From positions 962,912 to 1,026,911 of the forward strand of contig RHPI01001037.1 in the NCBI GenBank assembly GCA_009103225.1: a DNA stretch of 64,000 nucleotides, read 5' to 3'. Origin of the DNA: Chlorokybus atmophyticus. Taxonomy: Eukaryota; Streptophyta; Chlorokybophyceae; Chlorokybales; Chlorokybaceae. Positions 1 through 13,867 of the stretch are shown here, piece by piece; positions within the stretch are counted from its first letter, which is position 1, and each line of letters starts with the position of its first letter. The notes under the pieces were generated by a model, which worked only from the letters and a program-made list of their open reading frames with translations, was not told where the DNA came from and made no database searches. The position numbers and the translations under genes are program-made.

Positions 1-2113
1 GCTCAACTTTAACGTGCCATTGTACATGTGCTTCATCACTCTGAGTGTCCCATCACATGGGAAATAACGTTTTCAGGTGGTCGGGCAAGTAGGCCTAATG
101 CGCGCCACTCAAGGCTTGGCGTGCAATAGCTTTCACTAATTAACATGAGCGCACAGCCTACCCGCGAGCTGCTGTGATTGGCTCACAGCGCTTGGCCCCT
201 CTGTCTGACTGTGCGATGTGATCGCCACAATCGCAGTGTGTGACAGCATCACATGATGAGGGTCAGTATTTGAATTTGAGGATTGGGTGGCTGAAAGGGC
301 AGATGTGCGCTGCACACCGCGAGCTAGTTCAAAGAGCGACCTGCCCAGACGAGGACCAAGGTGCCACGGTGGTCGCGCCACTGATGCCACGTAAATGTCA
401 CACTGTCATGGAGTCCAAAAGTGCGCGCGGATGTCGCACGACAATGTCAATCAGGGGATGGCTTTTAAAGCCGCTTTTCCAACTGTACATGTACATCCTA
501 GACCGGAGGAGCCGAAGGTAACGCTTCAATCTGTAACGCAACAAATGCATGGTTGCCATGATATTCGTAACTTTGCGATAATTGCGGTTGAAGCTGTTCA
601 ATGCCTAATGCCTTGTGCTACCAATACAGCTTAATTATTGTGCATTATGCAACCTTTGATCGTCATATGTCATGTCATTATTTTAGTCAAAGATGAAAGG
701 CTACCCTTCAATTTAATCATTGCGTCCGCAATGATTAAATTGAAGGGTAGCGGGGGGGTCGCGCAAGACCACGTTGTTTGCATATTTACATTTTAACTGC
801 AAGATATACACTTCTTACACTTATTAATGTGTGGTTGTGTATTGCATAATGTTATGCTAATGTTATACATGGTGTGAGGCTTGTGTGGATGCTTTAAAGG
901 GATAAACCTGAGAGAGCAAGTACGACAATAGGCATATCCGATATTGCGTAGATGAATGTGTGGCGTTGTATTGCATGATAGTGTGGTATCGGTGGACACG
1001 AATGTGAGATTTATGTGGCTGCTTTGAGGGCTAGTAATGCCTAGAGAGCAAGCAAAGCCGGTTGGCAAATTTAACGTATTATGCACAGCAACGGCAATGC
1101 GTAATATACTACTGCGTGTATGATGTGAACCATGGGCACCCTTCATTACACTTGACGCTGCAAACGACGGAGGACGTACAATCGATTGTAAAGATAGCTG
1201 CGCGAAGCACACTCTGAGCGATAAGTGTGCTTCCAATCCAAGGCGACACAAAAAACAACAAACACACAAACCACAGGGAGGAATGATGTAATAAGGGTTT
1301 ACAACAATTTACAATGTAACTTGGTATGCGCACAACATACCTTAGCGTGGAAATCATTTCATCATCTACATAATTCCTTTCACACCACCATTGCGTCTAG
1401 CTTGAGTGGAAATTGCGTGATGCTAATGTGGAAATTTGCTTGCACCTATACATTACCTTCCTCCCCTATCCACGCCAACAACATATGCGCACAATGCATG
1501 CTTGTCTTAGCCCGGTGGTCATGGTCATAATTGTGGTCATGGTCATGTTCATGGTCATGTATGCGGTATATAGAGGTCAGTTGGTGTGATGTGATGTGTT
1601 GCGCATAATGCATGTGCAATACCCACTTGCGTGTTGCTTAGTAAATGCACATAGCTCGACGCGCTATCCTCTCTCGATATTAACCCTCACTAGGAGAGAG
1701 AGAAAACCATGCAATTAATACAACATACAACTTATTAGGGGCCCTTCTATTTCCTGTATACACGCAATGACAGCAGGTGCGTAGCTCCTCTATCCATGCG
1801 AAGCATGGAAGCATGCTAGACTTCCTATCTTGTTGTACACAATGTTTTGTAGCGACTTTCTGAGACTGTTACCACGCGCTGGTCGCCATGTTCTTGCATT
1901 TATCTCGCAACTACGGCAATAACAGCAGCGAGGCAGTTTGCAGACCAGACAGACTGCTTGCTGTCTGGTTTGCAGGTAACCACTCTTATGACCACACTGT
2001 CCACATATCATCTTGAAAGCTGCAGGCTCGTTACGAGCAAATGCCACATAGGTATGCAGCAAAGACTGGGAATAAGCAGTTGGGTGGGCCTTGCAACTTG
2101 TGCAGACGAGACC
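1..2113. other. intergenic region, no supported gene
   Basis: I see no gene model here. The stretch is AT-richer than the genes. It holds a perfect hairpin (700-751), a purine-rich GTCATG-type run near 1520-1560, and a minus-strand ORF at 1790-2062 with CxxC pairs that I reject as a palindrome effect. It presumably includes the 3' untranslated region of the Hikeshi gene on the right. Confidence 0.6.
700..751. repeat. perfect 25-bp inverted repeat, 2-nt spacer
   Basis: The 25 bases at 700-724 are exactly reverse-complemented at 727-751, and only TC separates the arms. A run of seven G follows directly. No terminal-repeat transposon or gene end is visible, so this could be a fold-back duplication, an extrusion-prone hairpin or an assembly join. 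Confidence 0.9.
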
Positions 2114-4072
<1,959 letters not shown>

Positions 4073-4616
4073 CCCCCCTCGCCTTGCCTTTAAGTCCCGC
4101 CTACCCTAACTGCGCTACACACCGTGTCTCACACTGACCCAAAAAGCACAAGAGAAACGCTCTCCTTTCTTGCCTCAATACAAACCCTCCATCCACAGTG
4201 TCCACCTTTACTAATTCTCATTTAGCGTTTCTCTTTCATATGCCTAACACCTGTTGCAGTCGCTCTCACGCAAGCGTTGCTTGACATGCGCAATGCATGG
4301 CCATGCCTAACCTACGGCGTCCCAGGCTCTCAATCAGCGGTAGCAGCTACCCACGACAACACACACTGTTAAGCCCACGCGCTTGCAACGCATAACACAC
4401 AGCAGAAGCCCCTACTCAACGAAAGCTGCGGACGACAACACCTACGACGTCACCGCCGTCGCCGCCGCAAGCTAGGTTGGCCTGCCAGCCATCTCAGCTG
4501 GCAGATCTCCTAATGTGCAATGCATTGATTTGATGAGCAAAGCACAGCAGATTCTGCTAGCTTGCAAGTGTGGGTGTAGTTGCTGTGTTAGTGGGCGGCG
4601 GTGGCGGTGGCTGTAG
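4073..4616. promoter_or_regulatory. divergent intergenic region Hikeshi / sucrose-phosphatase
   Basis: 544 bp separate two start codons that point away from each other, so both promoters must lie here or overlap. I see no TATA box at a decisive position. Near 4435-4470 there is a GC-rich CGCCGTCGCCGCCG tract. Confidence 0.5.
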
Positions 4617-7600
4617 ATGCAAGCGAGCCGTGCGGTTGGCTGCTTGCAGCTTGGACGGACGAGTGTTGAGGTGCGGGGCAGCTGCGCAGCGCTAGCTTCA
4701 AGCTGCGGGAGCAGGCTTGGAGTTCAAGGAAGGAGTGACAAGCAGCTGCTGCTAGAGGGGAGTGGGAAGCTTGCAGGCTGGGCATTGCGCCGGAGCACTG
4801 CTACTTTGACCAGTGTTAGAAGAGCTGGTCCTCACTTTGTGGTCTGTTGCGGAGCTGCTATGGCGACCAATGCGCCTGCTGCCTCCCAGGGGCCGTCCCT
4901 TGCCGACGCCTCCGCACCTGCTCCCAGGCTCCTGCTGGTGTCCGACCTGGACTCTACCATGGTACAAACCTGGTCATCCAACTGCATGTCGCTCAAACCG
5001 TTATTACAGTCAAACCTATGTATCGATGCGCAAATACCGCAGCAGTGCACACATTGCATTGCCCCCAAGCATGCTCATGTTTCTGGGCGAGAGTCGTGCT
5101 GTGATGGTTGCTGTGTGAGGTGAAGTGTTAATCTTTTCTGTCAAGGTGGATCATGAGGACCCGGATCACACCTCCCTGCACCGCTTCAATGAGGTGTGGA
5201 CGTCCCAATGCGCTCATGATTCGCTGCTGGTCTTCTCCACTGGCCGCTCCCCAACAATGTACCAAGAGCTGCGGGTGCGTTGATGACGTGTGTGCTAATG
5301 TGCATGCAAGTGTCGATACACACTTTTCTGAGTGCTGCACGCTGTGTGCATGATGTGTGTGCTGGCGCATTTACAGCTTGCATATGCTTTCTCTCTCAGG
5401 ATGAGGCGCCGCTCATCACGCCGGACATCCGCGTGATGTCGGTTGGCACGGAGATCTTTATTGGCGCGGATGATAAGCCAGACGAGGGCTGGCTGAAGAA
5501 GCTCGACGAGGGCTGGGACAGGAAGGTTGTTGAGGAGGTCACAAAGGGTTTCTCTGAATTGAAGCTGCAGGTACGCAGTTACATGCTGCAATCCTGTTTT
5601 TCTGTTGTTATTCTGTTGACCGCAGTTCGGTGGTGCAGACGGTACATAACTTGGTGCTTTGCATGTGCCTGTCAACTATGCCAAGCACGCATACAAAATG
5701 TGTGTGGGTGTTTGCCAAACTGTTTGTGCACTAAGCAACACTATCAGATTAGCAGTTAGAGTGCGTAGTTTCTCATGTGGTTGTGACATGCATGTTGGTG
5801 TGACTGCAGAGAGAGAGTGAACAGCGGCCACACAAAGTGAGCTTCAACATCGATCCTGCAACCAGTGAGAAGGTGATTCCCATCCTGAAGGCCAAGCTTC
5901 TCGAGCGAGGGGTAATCTACACTCGACATGCCGCATGTAAATGCATGAACGCAGCGAGTGCGACACGTCCATCCTGTAGCGTGTGAGTTCCAACTGGCTT
6001 GAGTTCCTGGGCCGTCCTTATGTAGGTGGAGGCGAAGTTGGTATACTCGGGCTCTTGGGATCTGGATGTGATGTCAAAGAATGCTGGAAAGGGCCAGGCT
6101 TTGTCGTACATTGTTGAAAAGCTGGCGGCGCAGCACCGCTCGCCAACCAGGGGTACGTCCATTGCACACGACGCTGATTTCAGTATGTATTCAACCAGTG
6201 TTGTAACACAAAAACAAATGAGACCTCCACTTCAGGCATTCTGGTGTGCGGGGATTCAGGCAATGACGCAGAGTTGTTTACCGTACCTCGTGTACATGGC
6301 TGCATGGTGAGCAAAACACAACTCCACTATAGGTAGCTCGCGATACCCGTTGGCCGTATGTCATGGGTTCTGAGTCGCTGTCTTGCTGGTGGCAGGTCTC
6401 CAATGCCATGAAGGAGCTGAAGGAGTACTGTGACGCCCATCCCGACATTACTGTGCACCGCGCAACTCAGCGGTGTGCTGGTGGCATTGTTGAGGCCATG
6501 GAATCTTTTGAGTTCATTCCTTTGCCACTGCTTGTGGGAGCACCTCCATTGACGGTGAGAGCAGCGTGCAGCATGCAGGCACCGAACATGCACGCTTATT
6601 ACTCCATATAGTGACAGACCTTCCCTGTACAGATGGGCTTGAGCTGCGCATCAGCTGGCAGCATGCATGCGTTGCTTGTGGATACATTCCGCTGGCTAAC
6701 ACAGGTACAGACGGCACATCTTAGTTTACCTAGTTTAAACCAGTCCTCTTGTGCTTATGGTTTGCTAATTCGCCTCGATGCCCCGAGTGCAGTGGTATAG
6801 GGGAGAGTCTGAGAACACAGATGACGAGTGGCAAAGGCTTGCGAAAATCTTTGTAAGTGGGCACTGGTTAGACTTTACCTGTCGTCGTGGCATACGAATG
6901 CAGAAGGTTGTGCCTCCTGTTGGAACGTTCCCAAGCACCAATCTAACTTTAATGCTCTTGCTTGGACCAGGCTGCAGAGTTTAGCATTGTTGTGCCGTCT
7001 GGGCAAGTGTTGAGTCGGGAGCAGATGCTCAGGCAGCTGCGTGGGCAACATGGGCGCGAGAGCAGCCACGGCAACCACTTCTATGCGTGGGTGGACCGCG
7101 TGCATCCCGTCGTCAGTGGCGCCAACCTCCGCGTGGCAACCTTCACCGAATTGCATGAGGCCCACGGTTCAGGTGCGCAGCGAAAGTCGTGACCGCGCTG
7201 CTTCGTGTATGCATGCCTGTCTGCAGTATGCGTATATGTCTCTGCGTATGTCAGTGGTAGATGAGTCAGGTGCTGTTGTGCACCATACTCAAATAGCATG
7301 TATCTGCCTCACTCGTTCTCGGCTTGCTGTGGCTGAGTGGCTTCTTTCTCCTTTCTTTTCAGGCAAGCGGGTTGCCAAGCAGAATACACTGGTGTTCCGA
7401 GAAAAGGTAGTTGGCTTTTGATATGAAGGCACACACTGCTGCGATGAAGTCAATGCCTGTGCATGTGGGCGTGCGTGCATGCATGCATAGTCGTGCCTAC
7501 CCTTGCTGTACGTGTGCAGTAATCGCAGTCGTCATCCAGGTGGCACCTCTCTAATTGCAGCAAAGATGTGCCTTGCGTGCCTGCATAGGCATGTTTGCAA

Positions 7601-7696
7601 TCAGAAGCTCATTTGGATAATTGAGGATGTGATTTGCAGGAGGGCTCGCCACATGGTCTGGAGTGGGTGCACCTGCATGAAACCAGGCTCGGGTGA
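4617..7696 (+). CDS. SPP: sucrose-6-phosphate phosphatase with plant C-terminal domain
   Basis: SPP hydrolyses sucrose-6-phosphate to sucrose, the last step of sucrose synthesis. Twelve exons: 4617-4961, 5146-5274, 5400-5570, 5810-5911, 6026-6152, 6236-6306, 6396-6554, 6633-6704, 6793-6852, 6971-7172, 7363-7406, 7640-7696 (512 aa). HAD motifs are intact: DLDSTMVD (nucleophile Asp about 110), STGRS (about 146-150), Lys in AGKGQAL (about 271) and GDSGND (about 297-302). The C-terminal S6PP_C-type region follows. The first ATG adds about 80 residues rich in Ser, Arg and Ala that resemble a plastid transit peptide. A second in-frame ATG at 4860 would give the usual cytosolic length. A TGTAA signal occurs about 50 bp after the stop. 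Confidence 0.95.
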
Positions 7697-8727
7697 AGGT
7701 GGTATAAAAATTGAGGGGCTGAACTTGTCTGGATCAAGGTTCTTGTAAGCGTGTTTCTTATGAGATTCCCTGTTGATGGCTAGAGGCGCTTATGCTGCTA
7801 GACTGCCGTTGTGTCTACTGGCTTGGTTGGTAGTAAAGAACTGATAGCGAGATATGCACATCATGTCTACTCTGTGACCATTGCATCGTGTACAGAATAT
7901 GCAAGTAATTCATGCAACAAGCACGACACATGCATCGTGCACAATGCTCACCATCATGCAGCGTTTTCCACCACCGCGGCTCACGTACACTGATATTACT
8001 TAGCTGCTCTCAGTACTGCTTCAAACCCGCGTTAGACATACATGCAATGGTGTAGTGTGCGGACTGCATGCATGTTTGCTACATTCTCATGCATGCCACA
8101 ATCCTTGAATACTATATTATATACACGTGTGTCGGTTACCTGCACACTTCGCAATAACTGCATCGCACATCATCACTCAATGCTGCGGTGTGCGCTTCGG
8201 TCATCAATTTGCACACGGATAGCAATATGTGAGGTACATCATGTTTGAATGTTGTTGCCTTGCTGTCGTGCTGTTTGGATCTGCTCAGAAGCCTGATGTC
8301 ATGCAGCTTAGAGTTATGTCATGAAGGGATGTGGTGGTGTAGGTGTGCTATTGCTAGTGGATGTGCACTCGACAGCATGCACATTAGCTGGCTGGCTTGC
8401 CATAGCCGATTATCAAATGGTAGGTCGCACTCGCTTCGCTCGTCGCGACATTAGCCGTATCGCCTCCTTACTCGTTTGATATCCTGTACATGTTGGCCAG
8501 CCTCTTGGCGTTCCTGGTGCTTGGTGCATTTATGCATTTTGCGCAGTTGGTTAAGCATTCAGTGCTCTATGTAACGTACATGCTTAGTGTGATGTCATCA
8601 CAAATACCTTGAAGTGTGCCTCGTGCGATTCAACCCACATTTGTGCAGCGAGTCTAAAAAAGGGAAGAGTTTTGTCTAATACCCCCTTGACTTGTTAATG
8701 CAGAAATAGATACAAGGTTTGCTACAA

Positions 8728-8805
8728 CTGCAACCACACTGCAGGCAGCTTTCTATTAGACAACATCTGTAAACAGGAAGCTACCAGCTGCAGTGTGGTA
8801 GGATA
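8728..8805. repeat. 13-bp inverted repeat
   Basis: AACCACACTGCAG-type sequence at 8728-8740 is matched in reverse complement at 8793-8805 around a 52-nt AT-rich loop. It sits in the same AT-rich patch as the tRNA-like element. No flanking target duplication was found. Confidence 0.6.
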
Positions 8806-8849
8806 ATATTAATGTGAAGTCATAAATCAAAGAAGAAAGTATTAAAAAA

Positions 8850-8937
8850 GCTCACTTGTGAAATTGGTGAAATTGGTAAAGACGGCAGACTCAAAATCCG
8901 TTCCTATTGGTTATTGGTTCAAGTCCGATAGTGAGTA
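8850..8937 (+). tRNA. organelle-type tRNA-Leu(CAA)-like sequence
   Basis: A 7-bp acceptor stem pairs GCTCACT (8850-8856) with AGTGAGT (8930-8936), with one G-T at the end. Inside are a D-arm of bacterial/organellar style with GAAATTGGT occurring twice in tandem, an anticodon loop CTCAAAA (anticodon CAA) with one A-C mismatch in its stem, and a T-arm ATTGG-TTCAAGT-CCGAT. The doubled D-arm word and the stem mismatch suggest a degenerating copy. The AT-rich surroundings fit a nuclear insertion of mitochondrial or plastid DNA, but this is inference. No intron or CCA is encoded. Confidence 0.55.
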
Positions 8938-9176
8938 AATAGACTAAGGTAAATATGTTACCCTACATTTAAAGCGAGCAACAAAATTCTACATCTAACA
9001 GTGCACATTCGTTTAGCACTTTACTCTAATTCGCTTCACTGCACTTTGATTTACAACCGTAGCAAATGTTGGGCGACCTTGCAGTCAGCACATTGCTAAG
9101 CGTATGTGACTCTGTCTAAGGCAAATCCGTATTGCAATCCCTAGCCAGGTGTGACAACTACGCAGCTCCAACACAT

Positions 9177-11907
9177 TCAGTGAGGCGTGCTCAGGTTATA
9201 ACTATCTGGATATCTGTCAACAAATTGTTGAACATAAGCTTGCTGCTCTTTCAGGTTCAGTGGCATCACATCATACACGTCTGTGGTGACCTCCGACGGC
9301 GGCGGCTTCGGCAGGCTCTCCGCTTCATCCAATGCACGCAGCACCTGTACACAACAGTTGAGCGAGGCTCCTAACCATGTGCAGAACACACGCATGCTTG
9401 TCGTAATGGCTCACCTCAGTGCGAATCTCTTCCCGACACTGGTCTTCCTGCCCTGAAGACCACCACTTTTTATGTTCGAGCCACTTGCGCAGGCGAGGTA
9501 TGGGATGCCGGACCTGCTTCCAGCGCTCCATCTGCTCTGCGGCTCTGTAGCGCGTGGAGTCATCGGATGTAGAGTGGTGGCCAACACGATACGTCATGGC
9601 CTGCAGCGAGAGGAATATTGTGAGTGAATTAGTGAGTAAAGCGCCAGCTTGTCCCATCGCATCACGTCATGACAAATGGCAAGCATTACCTCCACTAGCA
9701 TCGGAATGCCTTCTTCAACTGCCATGCGCCGCGCTTCGGACACCGCCTGCAGCATGGCCCAGACATCATTGCCATCAACACGCACGGACCGTATACCGTA
9801 GGCTCTGCCTCGCGCCACGATGCCATCACCTGCATCCGATGTGTATGTAAGCCATTTCAAGAAAGGACTTGAGACGCACATGCGTAACTCTTGGCCAGGT
9901 TGACCGTCATAACAGCAGGAGATGGCAATTGCGTGTGACAAGCCAAGAGCATTCAATACAATCACAGCCACTGCTTATGGCCGTCGCTCGCAGAGGCTGT
10001 TGAGATAGGTTTATGTGTCCCTCTGATAATGATTTTGACAGCCAGCGCGTCCTGCAACTCACCTTTGTACTGTTCATGCACGGGCGTGCTGATCGCCCAA
10101 CCGTTGTTCCGGCAGATAAACACTACTGGTGCCTTCAAGACAGCTGCAAAGTTCATAGCAGCATGAAAGTCCCCCTGCAACACGTACATGTTCATCAGGT
10201 TGCTTCAAGCACAAGTAAGCTGTCATCACTCACCTCACTTGCTGCACCATCTCCAAAATAGCACGCAACGCATCGTGCTTCTTTACGCAGCTTCATAGCG
10301 TATGCCGCACCCACGGCTTGAGGTATCTGAGTCCTGAACATGCACATGCATAGTTACTACACGGTGGACTTTGGGGAATGCTGTGAACAGTGTGCGCATG
10401 CATACAGAAGCATCTGTTGCTCTGACTTGGAAAATGGCAACTTACGCTAGTGGGGATGAGATAGTCATGAAGTTAAAGTCCCGGCTGCCGTAATGAATTG
10501 GCATCTGCCGGCCTTTTGAAGGGTCGCGGGAGTTGCCAAAGCACTGGTCCGCGCATTGCTGCAGCGTGAATCCCCGCCAAAGAAGAACACCCGTCTCACG
10601 ATACTGCACCAAACAAGAAGCACGCTTCAGGAAGTAACTGCTAGTATGTTCAGAACGCCAATGACACATCATCAATGCTATCTCAGGTATGTCAGACTCA
10701 AAAGGGCTCTTATATACAACCAACCTGTGCGAGAACGACGTCATCCGGTGACAGCGCAGCAGCACTGGCAACACTGGCAGCCTCTTCACCATCGGCGGTG
10801 AGGTAAAATGAGAACCGCCCCTGCCTCTGTGCTTCATAAAATATGCCATCCATGATCTGCACAATGTGCGACACTGTAGCCGCCCGTGACGATGACAAGC
10901 ACACTGTCTAGATGACGTACAGTATTGTGGAGAACCACTCATAGTATACGGTAACTGACATGCATGTTTATCATGTAGGTCTGACAGTCGATGATAACTC
11001 TCTTGTCAATCACGATCCAGCACAATATGCACGCAAGCTTTGCATGAACCAGCCCCTGTGACTACAGCACCTGTGACTTCACCATTGTCTTGTACAGCTT
11101 GACCGCCGTCGCCTGGTCAACCTGCACTGTGCGAAAGTCTGGTATGTGTGGCGAGCTTGCACAAGCATCTGCACACTACACATTGTGTCCCATGCTAGCT
11201 ACAAGTGGAGATGCACGAGACTCCAATTCTACGATAATCTTGTGAAACATATAGCGAGGCAGAGTGTACGCGTGGAAACAATGGCTTACTTGCGGCGCGA
11301 CTCCATTGACAATGTGTCCATGCTCGTCCATCGCGCGGTAGATAGGAACCGTGGGATCGGCATGCTCGCTGATAAAAGCCAGCTCATGCGTGTACGCCAA
11401 GTGCGCCACATGGTCTAGACCCACCAGATGCTGCAGCAACAAAGCAAAGGCACGCGTCACGACATTGCTGCTGCGAACAGCAAGTTACGACCTTGCTAAT
11501 GAGCATTCCTCAGCCTTACATACTTCTGTATTTGACAATCACATTGCTGATGTTACAGCTGACAGACAGCTGTTGAGAAAAGGAGACCATGCTGAGCACA
11601 CGTCGCAAACAACAATGACTGCGCTGCTCAATACAGCGGGACAGCCTGGAACAACATGACCTCAGATCATTCCTGAATATTACACCTGCTGGCTGGACGG
11701 CACCACAGGAGCGGCGGTCTCCGGCAGGATAGAGCTGACGGTGGCGGTGGCACCGTCGGCTCCAATTGAAAATGCGCGGGCTCTCTGCAACCGGTACCTC
11801 GCCGCAGTAACGGTAATGATCACCGGCGACGACACGGAAGACACTCTCCATCCCCGGCCCAGCAACCCCGCTAGACCCCCGGCCGCCGCTACCGCCGCCC
11901 TCCTCAT
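9177..11907 (-). CDS. BCKDHA: 2-oxoisovalerate dehydrogenase E1 alpha (BCKDH), mitochondrial
   Basis: This is the E1-alpha subunit of the branched-chain 2-oxoacid dehydrogenase complex, which uses thiamine diphosphate in Val/Leu/Ile breakdown in the mitochondrial matrix. Ten exons (minus): 11686-11907, 11290-11430, 11071-11121, 10725-10856, 10446-10603, 10234-10333, 10063-10174, 9690-9829, 9415-9600, 9177-9344 (469 aa). ThDP motif: GDGAASEGDFH to CRNNGWAIS. The phosphorylation loop [13 protein letters not shown] keeps the kinase-target serine positions. RQMPIHYGS and VYDVMPLNL are family signatures. The start chosen is the first real ATG, giving an Arg/Ala-rich presequence ([11 protein letters not shown]). 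Confidence 0.95.
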
Positions 11908-12775
11908 CGCCACCGTTGCACGCTGACACTGCCACTCCACCGCCAAGTCAGCTTACTGCTCACCTCTTTTTTCCGTACCCAACCGCACTTTTCCACTCAC
12001 TGCCATGTCAGCATTGTGTTTGTTGCAATGCGTCAGCGTCACGCTCTCGCGTCGGCAGCGTCACTTGTTAGCAACGGCTTGCCACTGTGACGCAGCTACT
12101 CTGCTGCTTTTGACGGTGCGCGACAGGGCCGCGGCGGAGGTGGCGGCGAAGCAGGTAGCGGCGGTGGAGGAGGAAGAAGGTGTTGCTGGTTAGAAAAGGG
12201 AGATAGTGTTTCGTTTGGGCTGTGACCAATGAAGCTGTGAACCGACGGCGAGATTGCTGATGGTATGTTGTGGAGGGCAAAACAGATCAGTGTGAGGTGG
12301 TCATCTTTGACGTCCACCAGCGTGATGCGGCATGCTAGGTTGCTCTAACTGCTTGCCGGGTGGAACGCATCTTCGGTGTGCTTGTCATCACGTGACCACA
12401 TAAGCGCAGGCTTAACTGTTAGCTAGCTGGTTTGAAGAACAGGAGCAGACGCAAGCTGCAAGGCAACAGTCAGGTGCGTACGTATCGCTTGGCCTTGCTC
12501 AATGCAGTTAAGTTAGTTCAGTGCTTCGCTTCTCCAGCTGGCTGTTACTTCAAACACACTGCTATTGCTGGTCTGCCATTCTTGACAGTTTGGTTTCGGT
12601 GCGAGGCGTTGCTAGCACAGTGTGTGCATTGCGACCATGATTAATTGGCAAGTTGTGACTGCCGCTATTGTGCACGCGGTGCGTTCAAGCTTGCCTTGGC
12701 AGTGGTTGCAGAGTGCATAGACTGAACCGTGCGAAAAATGCAGTAGAGAGTGACTTTGTTCTCTGTCCTTGCAGC
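11908..12775. other. intergenic region, no supported gene
   Basis: 868 bp between the divergent BCKDH E1-alpha and F-box-like genes. It contains GGCGGAGGTGGCGG-type purine runs near 12130-12180 but no conserved reading frame. Confidence 0.5.
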
Positions 12776-13459
12776 ATGCAGGCCACTGATGACAGAATAG
12801 TAGCTGCGCAAGCACAAGTGCTCGACAGCGGCGACCTAGTTTGCTTGATGGCCAGAGTTTTGTGTCCCAGAGACCGCGCAAGGGCAGGTTGCGTCAACAA
12901 GCTCTGGAGGGACGCATGTTGGGAGATAGAGGACGAATATTACAGGTTGACGAGGTCGCATGCAGAGTTGAAGGCGCATGTGCGCGTATGCCGCGCTCAG
13001 CTTACCATCCTTAGGTTCAATGAGCGAGAAGGCACAGAGATCTCCTACCTGGCATTCTGCATGGCTCAGCATGATGGCTGCAACCTGCTTGTACCGCAGA
13101 GGCATACATGGGCTCACAAAGACTGCCGAGTCATGTTCTGCTATGCGCCTGATGGACGACATGCTTTCGCCCCAGCCACGCTCGAGAAGCTAAGTTCCTT
13201 GGCCAATCGCATCGTTGTGAATGTCTTTGCCTTGAGAGTTGCAGATGGAGAGCTGCTGCATTTGGCGACACAGTGCTGCAAGTCCGCGGTTCAGGAGTAC
13301 GGTGATGGTATGGCTCTTTCTATCACCCTGTGTGCTGTGTGCGACAACGGCAACCCTCAGTTCAGGCTAGGTACATATGACATCGTGTTTGAGCAAGTGC
13401 AAACACCGGACAATGTGCGCGGTTACTTTTTTTTTAAAGTATGCGTTCTGGCGCGTTGA
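12776..13459 (+). CDS. F-box-like protein of a local repeated family (intact copy A)
   Basis: Single-exon ORF of 227 aa. Residues about 22-45 (SGDLVCLMARVLCPRDRARA, then GCVNKLWRDA) have the spacing of an F-box helix set, which would bind SKP1 in an SCF ubiquitin ligase. This is a weak, pattern-only match. The C-terminal 150 residues have no domain I know, but share the pattern ATxExLxxxAxxIxxxxFALR-ADGELL with three other copies nearby. The start ATG follows GCAGC and matches the start context of copy D. A run of eight T near 13429 encodes FFF and could be a weak spot for frameshift. Function unknown. Confidence 0.6.
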   Translation: MQATDDRIVAAQAQVLDSGDLVCLMARVLCPRDRARAGCVNKLWRDACWEIEDEYYRLTRSHAELKAHVRVCRAQLTILRFNEREGTEISYLAFCMAQHDGCNLLVPQRHTWAHKDCRVMFCYAPDGRHAFAPATLEKLSSLANRIVVNVFALRVADGELLHLATQCCKSAVQEYGDGMALSITLCAVCDNGNPQFRLGTYDIVFEQVQTPDNVRGYFFFKVCVLAR

Positions 13460-13867
13460 TTGGCGTGTTGCTGACATTATAGCAAGTTGGGTGAGGGGGG
13501 CCATCCGTGTCTAGCAGTAGCCAGGCTGGAGCCCATCAAGGTTGTAAAGCTGCATTGCTCATCAACATCATCATGAAGTTACTCGTGGCGCAGCATGTGT
13601 CTCCTTGAGCTGCTGTGTTGGCTGTCTGCTGCAAGGTGATTGTTTGTGCTGTACATTTGCGAAAGCCTCGGCATTTTGAACATGTAGCACATGAAAGCGC
13701 CTCGAGGAAAGTAGTTGTCCACTTCTACAGCAATGGCACACGTAAGATGTAGAGCAGGACACCAGTAAGTGGCAAATATGGCCGTCACAGTTAGCTATAC
13801 ACATCTAGTACAATGCTGCATCAAAGGCTTCTGGCCATACAGTCATCTGCAGCTGATCCAACTGTCA
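13460..13867. other. intergenic spacer between F-box-like copies A and B
   Basis: 408 bp between convergent copies A and B. I see nothing codable beyond low-quality frames. Confidence 0.4.

Larger units (their letters stand above)
7697..9176. other. intergenic region with tRNA-like sequence
   Basis: This lies between two convergent genes. I see no protein gene. It holds 3' untranslated sequence of both neighbours, an AT-rich patch (about 8690-9070) with a tRNA-like element, and a short inverted repeat (8728-8740 with 8793-8805). Confidence 0.6.

Noticed and set aside
1790-2062. Minus-strand ORF with paired CxxC motifs, resembling a zinc ribbon
   Set aside because: Its repeated Cys motifs arise from a near-palindrome (GCAGACCAGACAG / CTGTCTGGTTTGC). 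There is no upstream exon, and it lies just past the Hikeshi stop.
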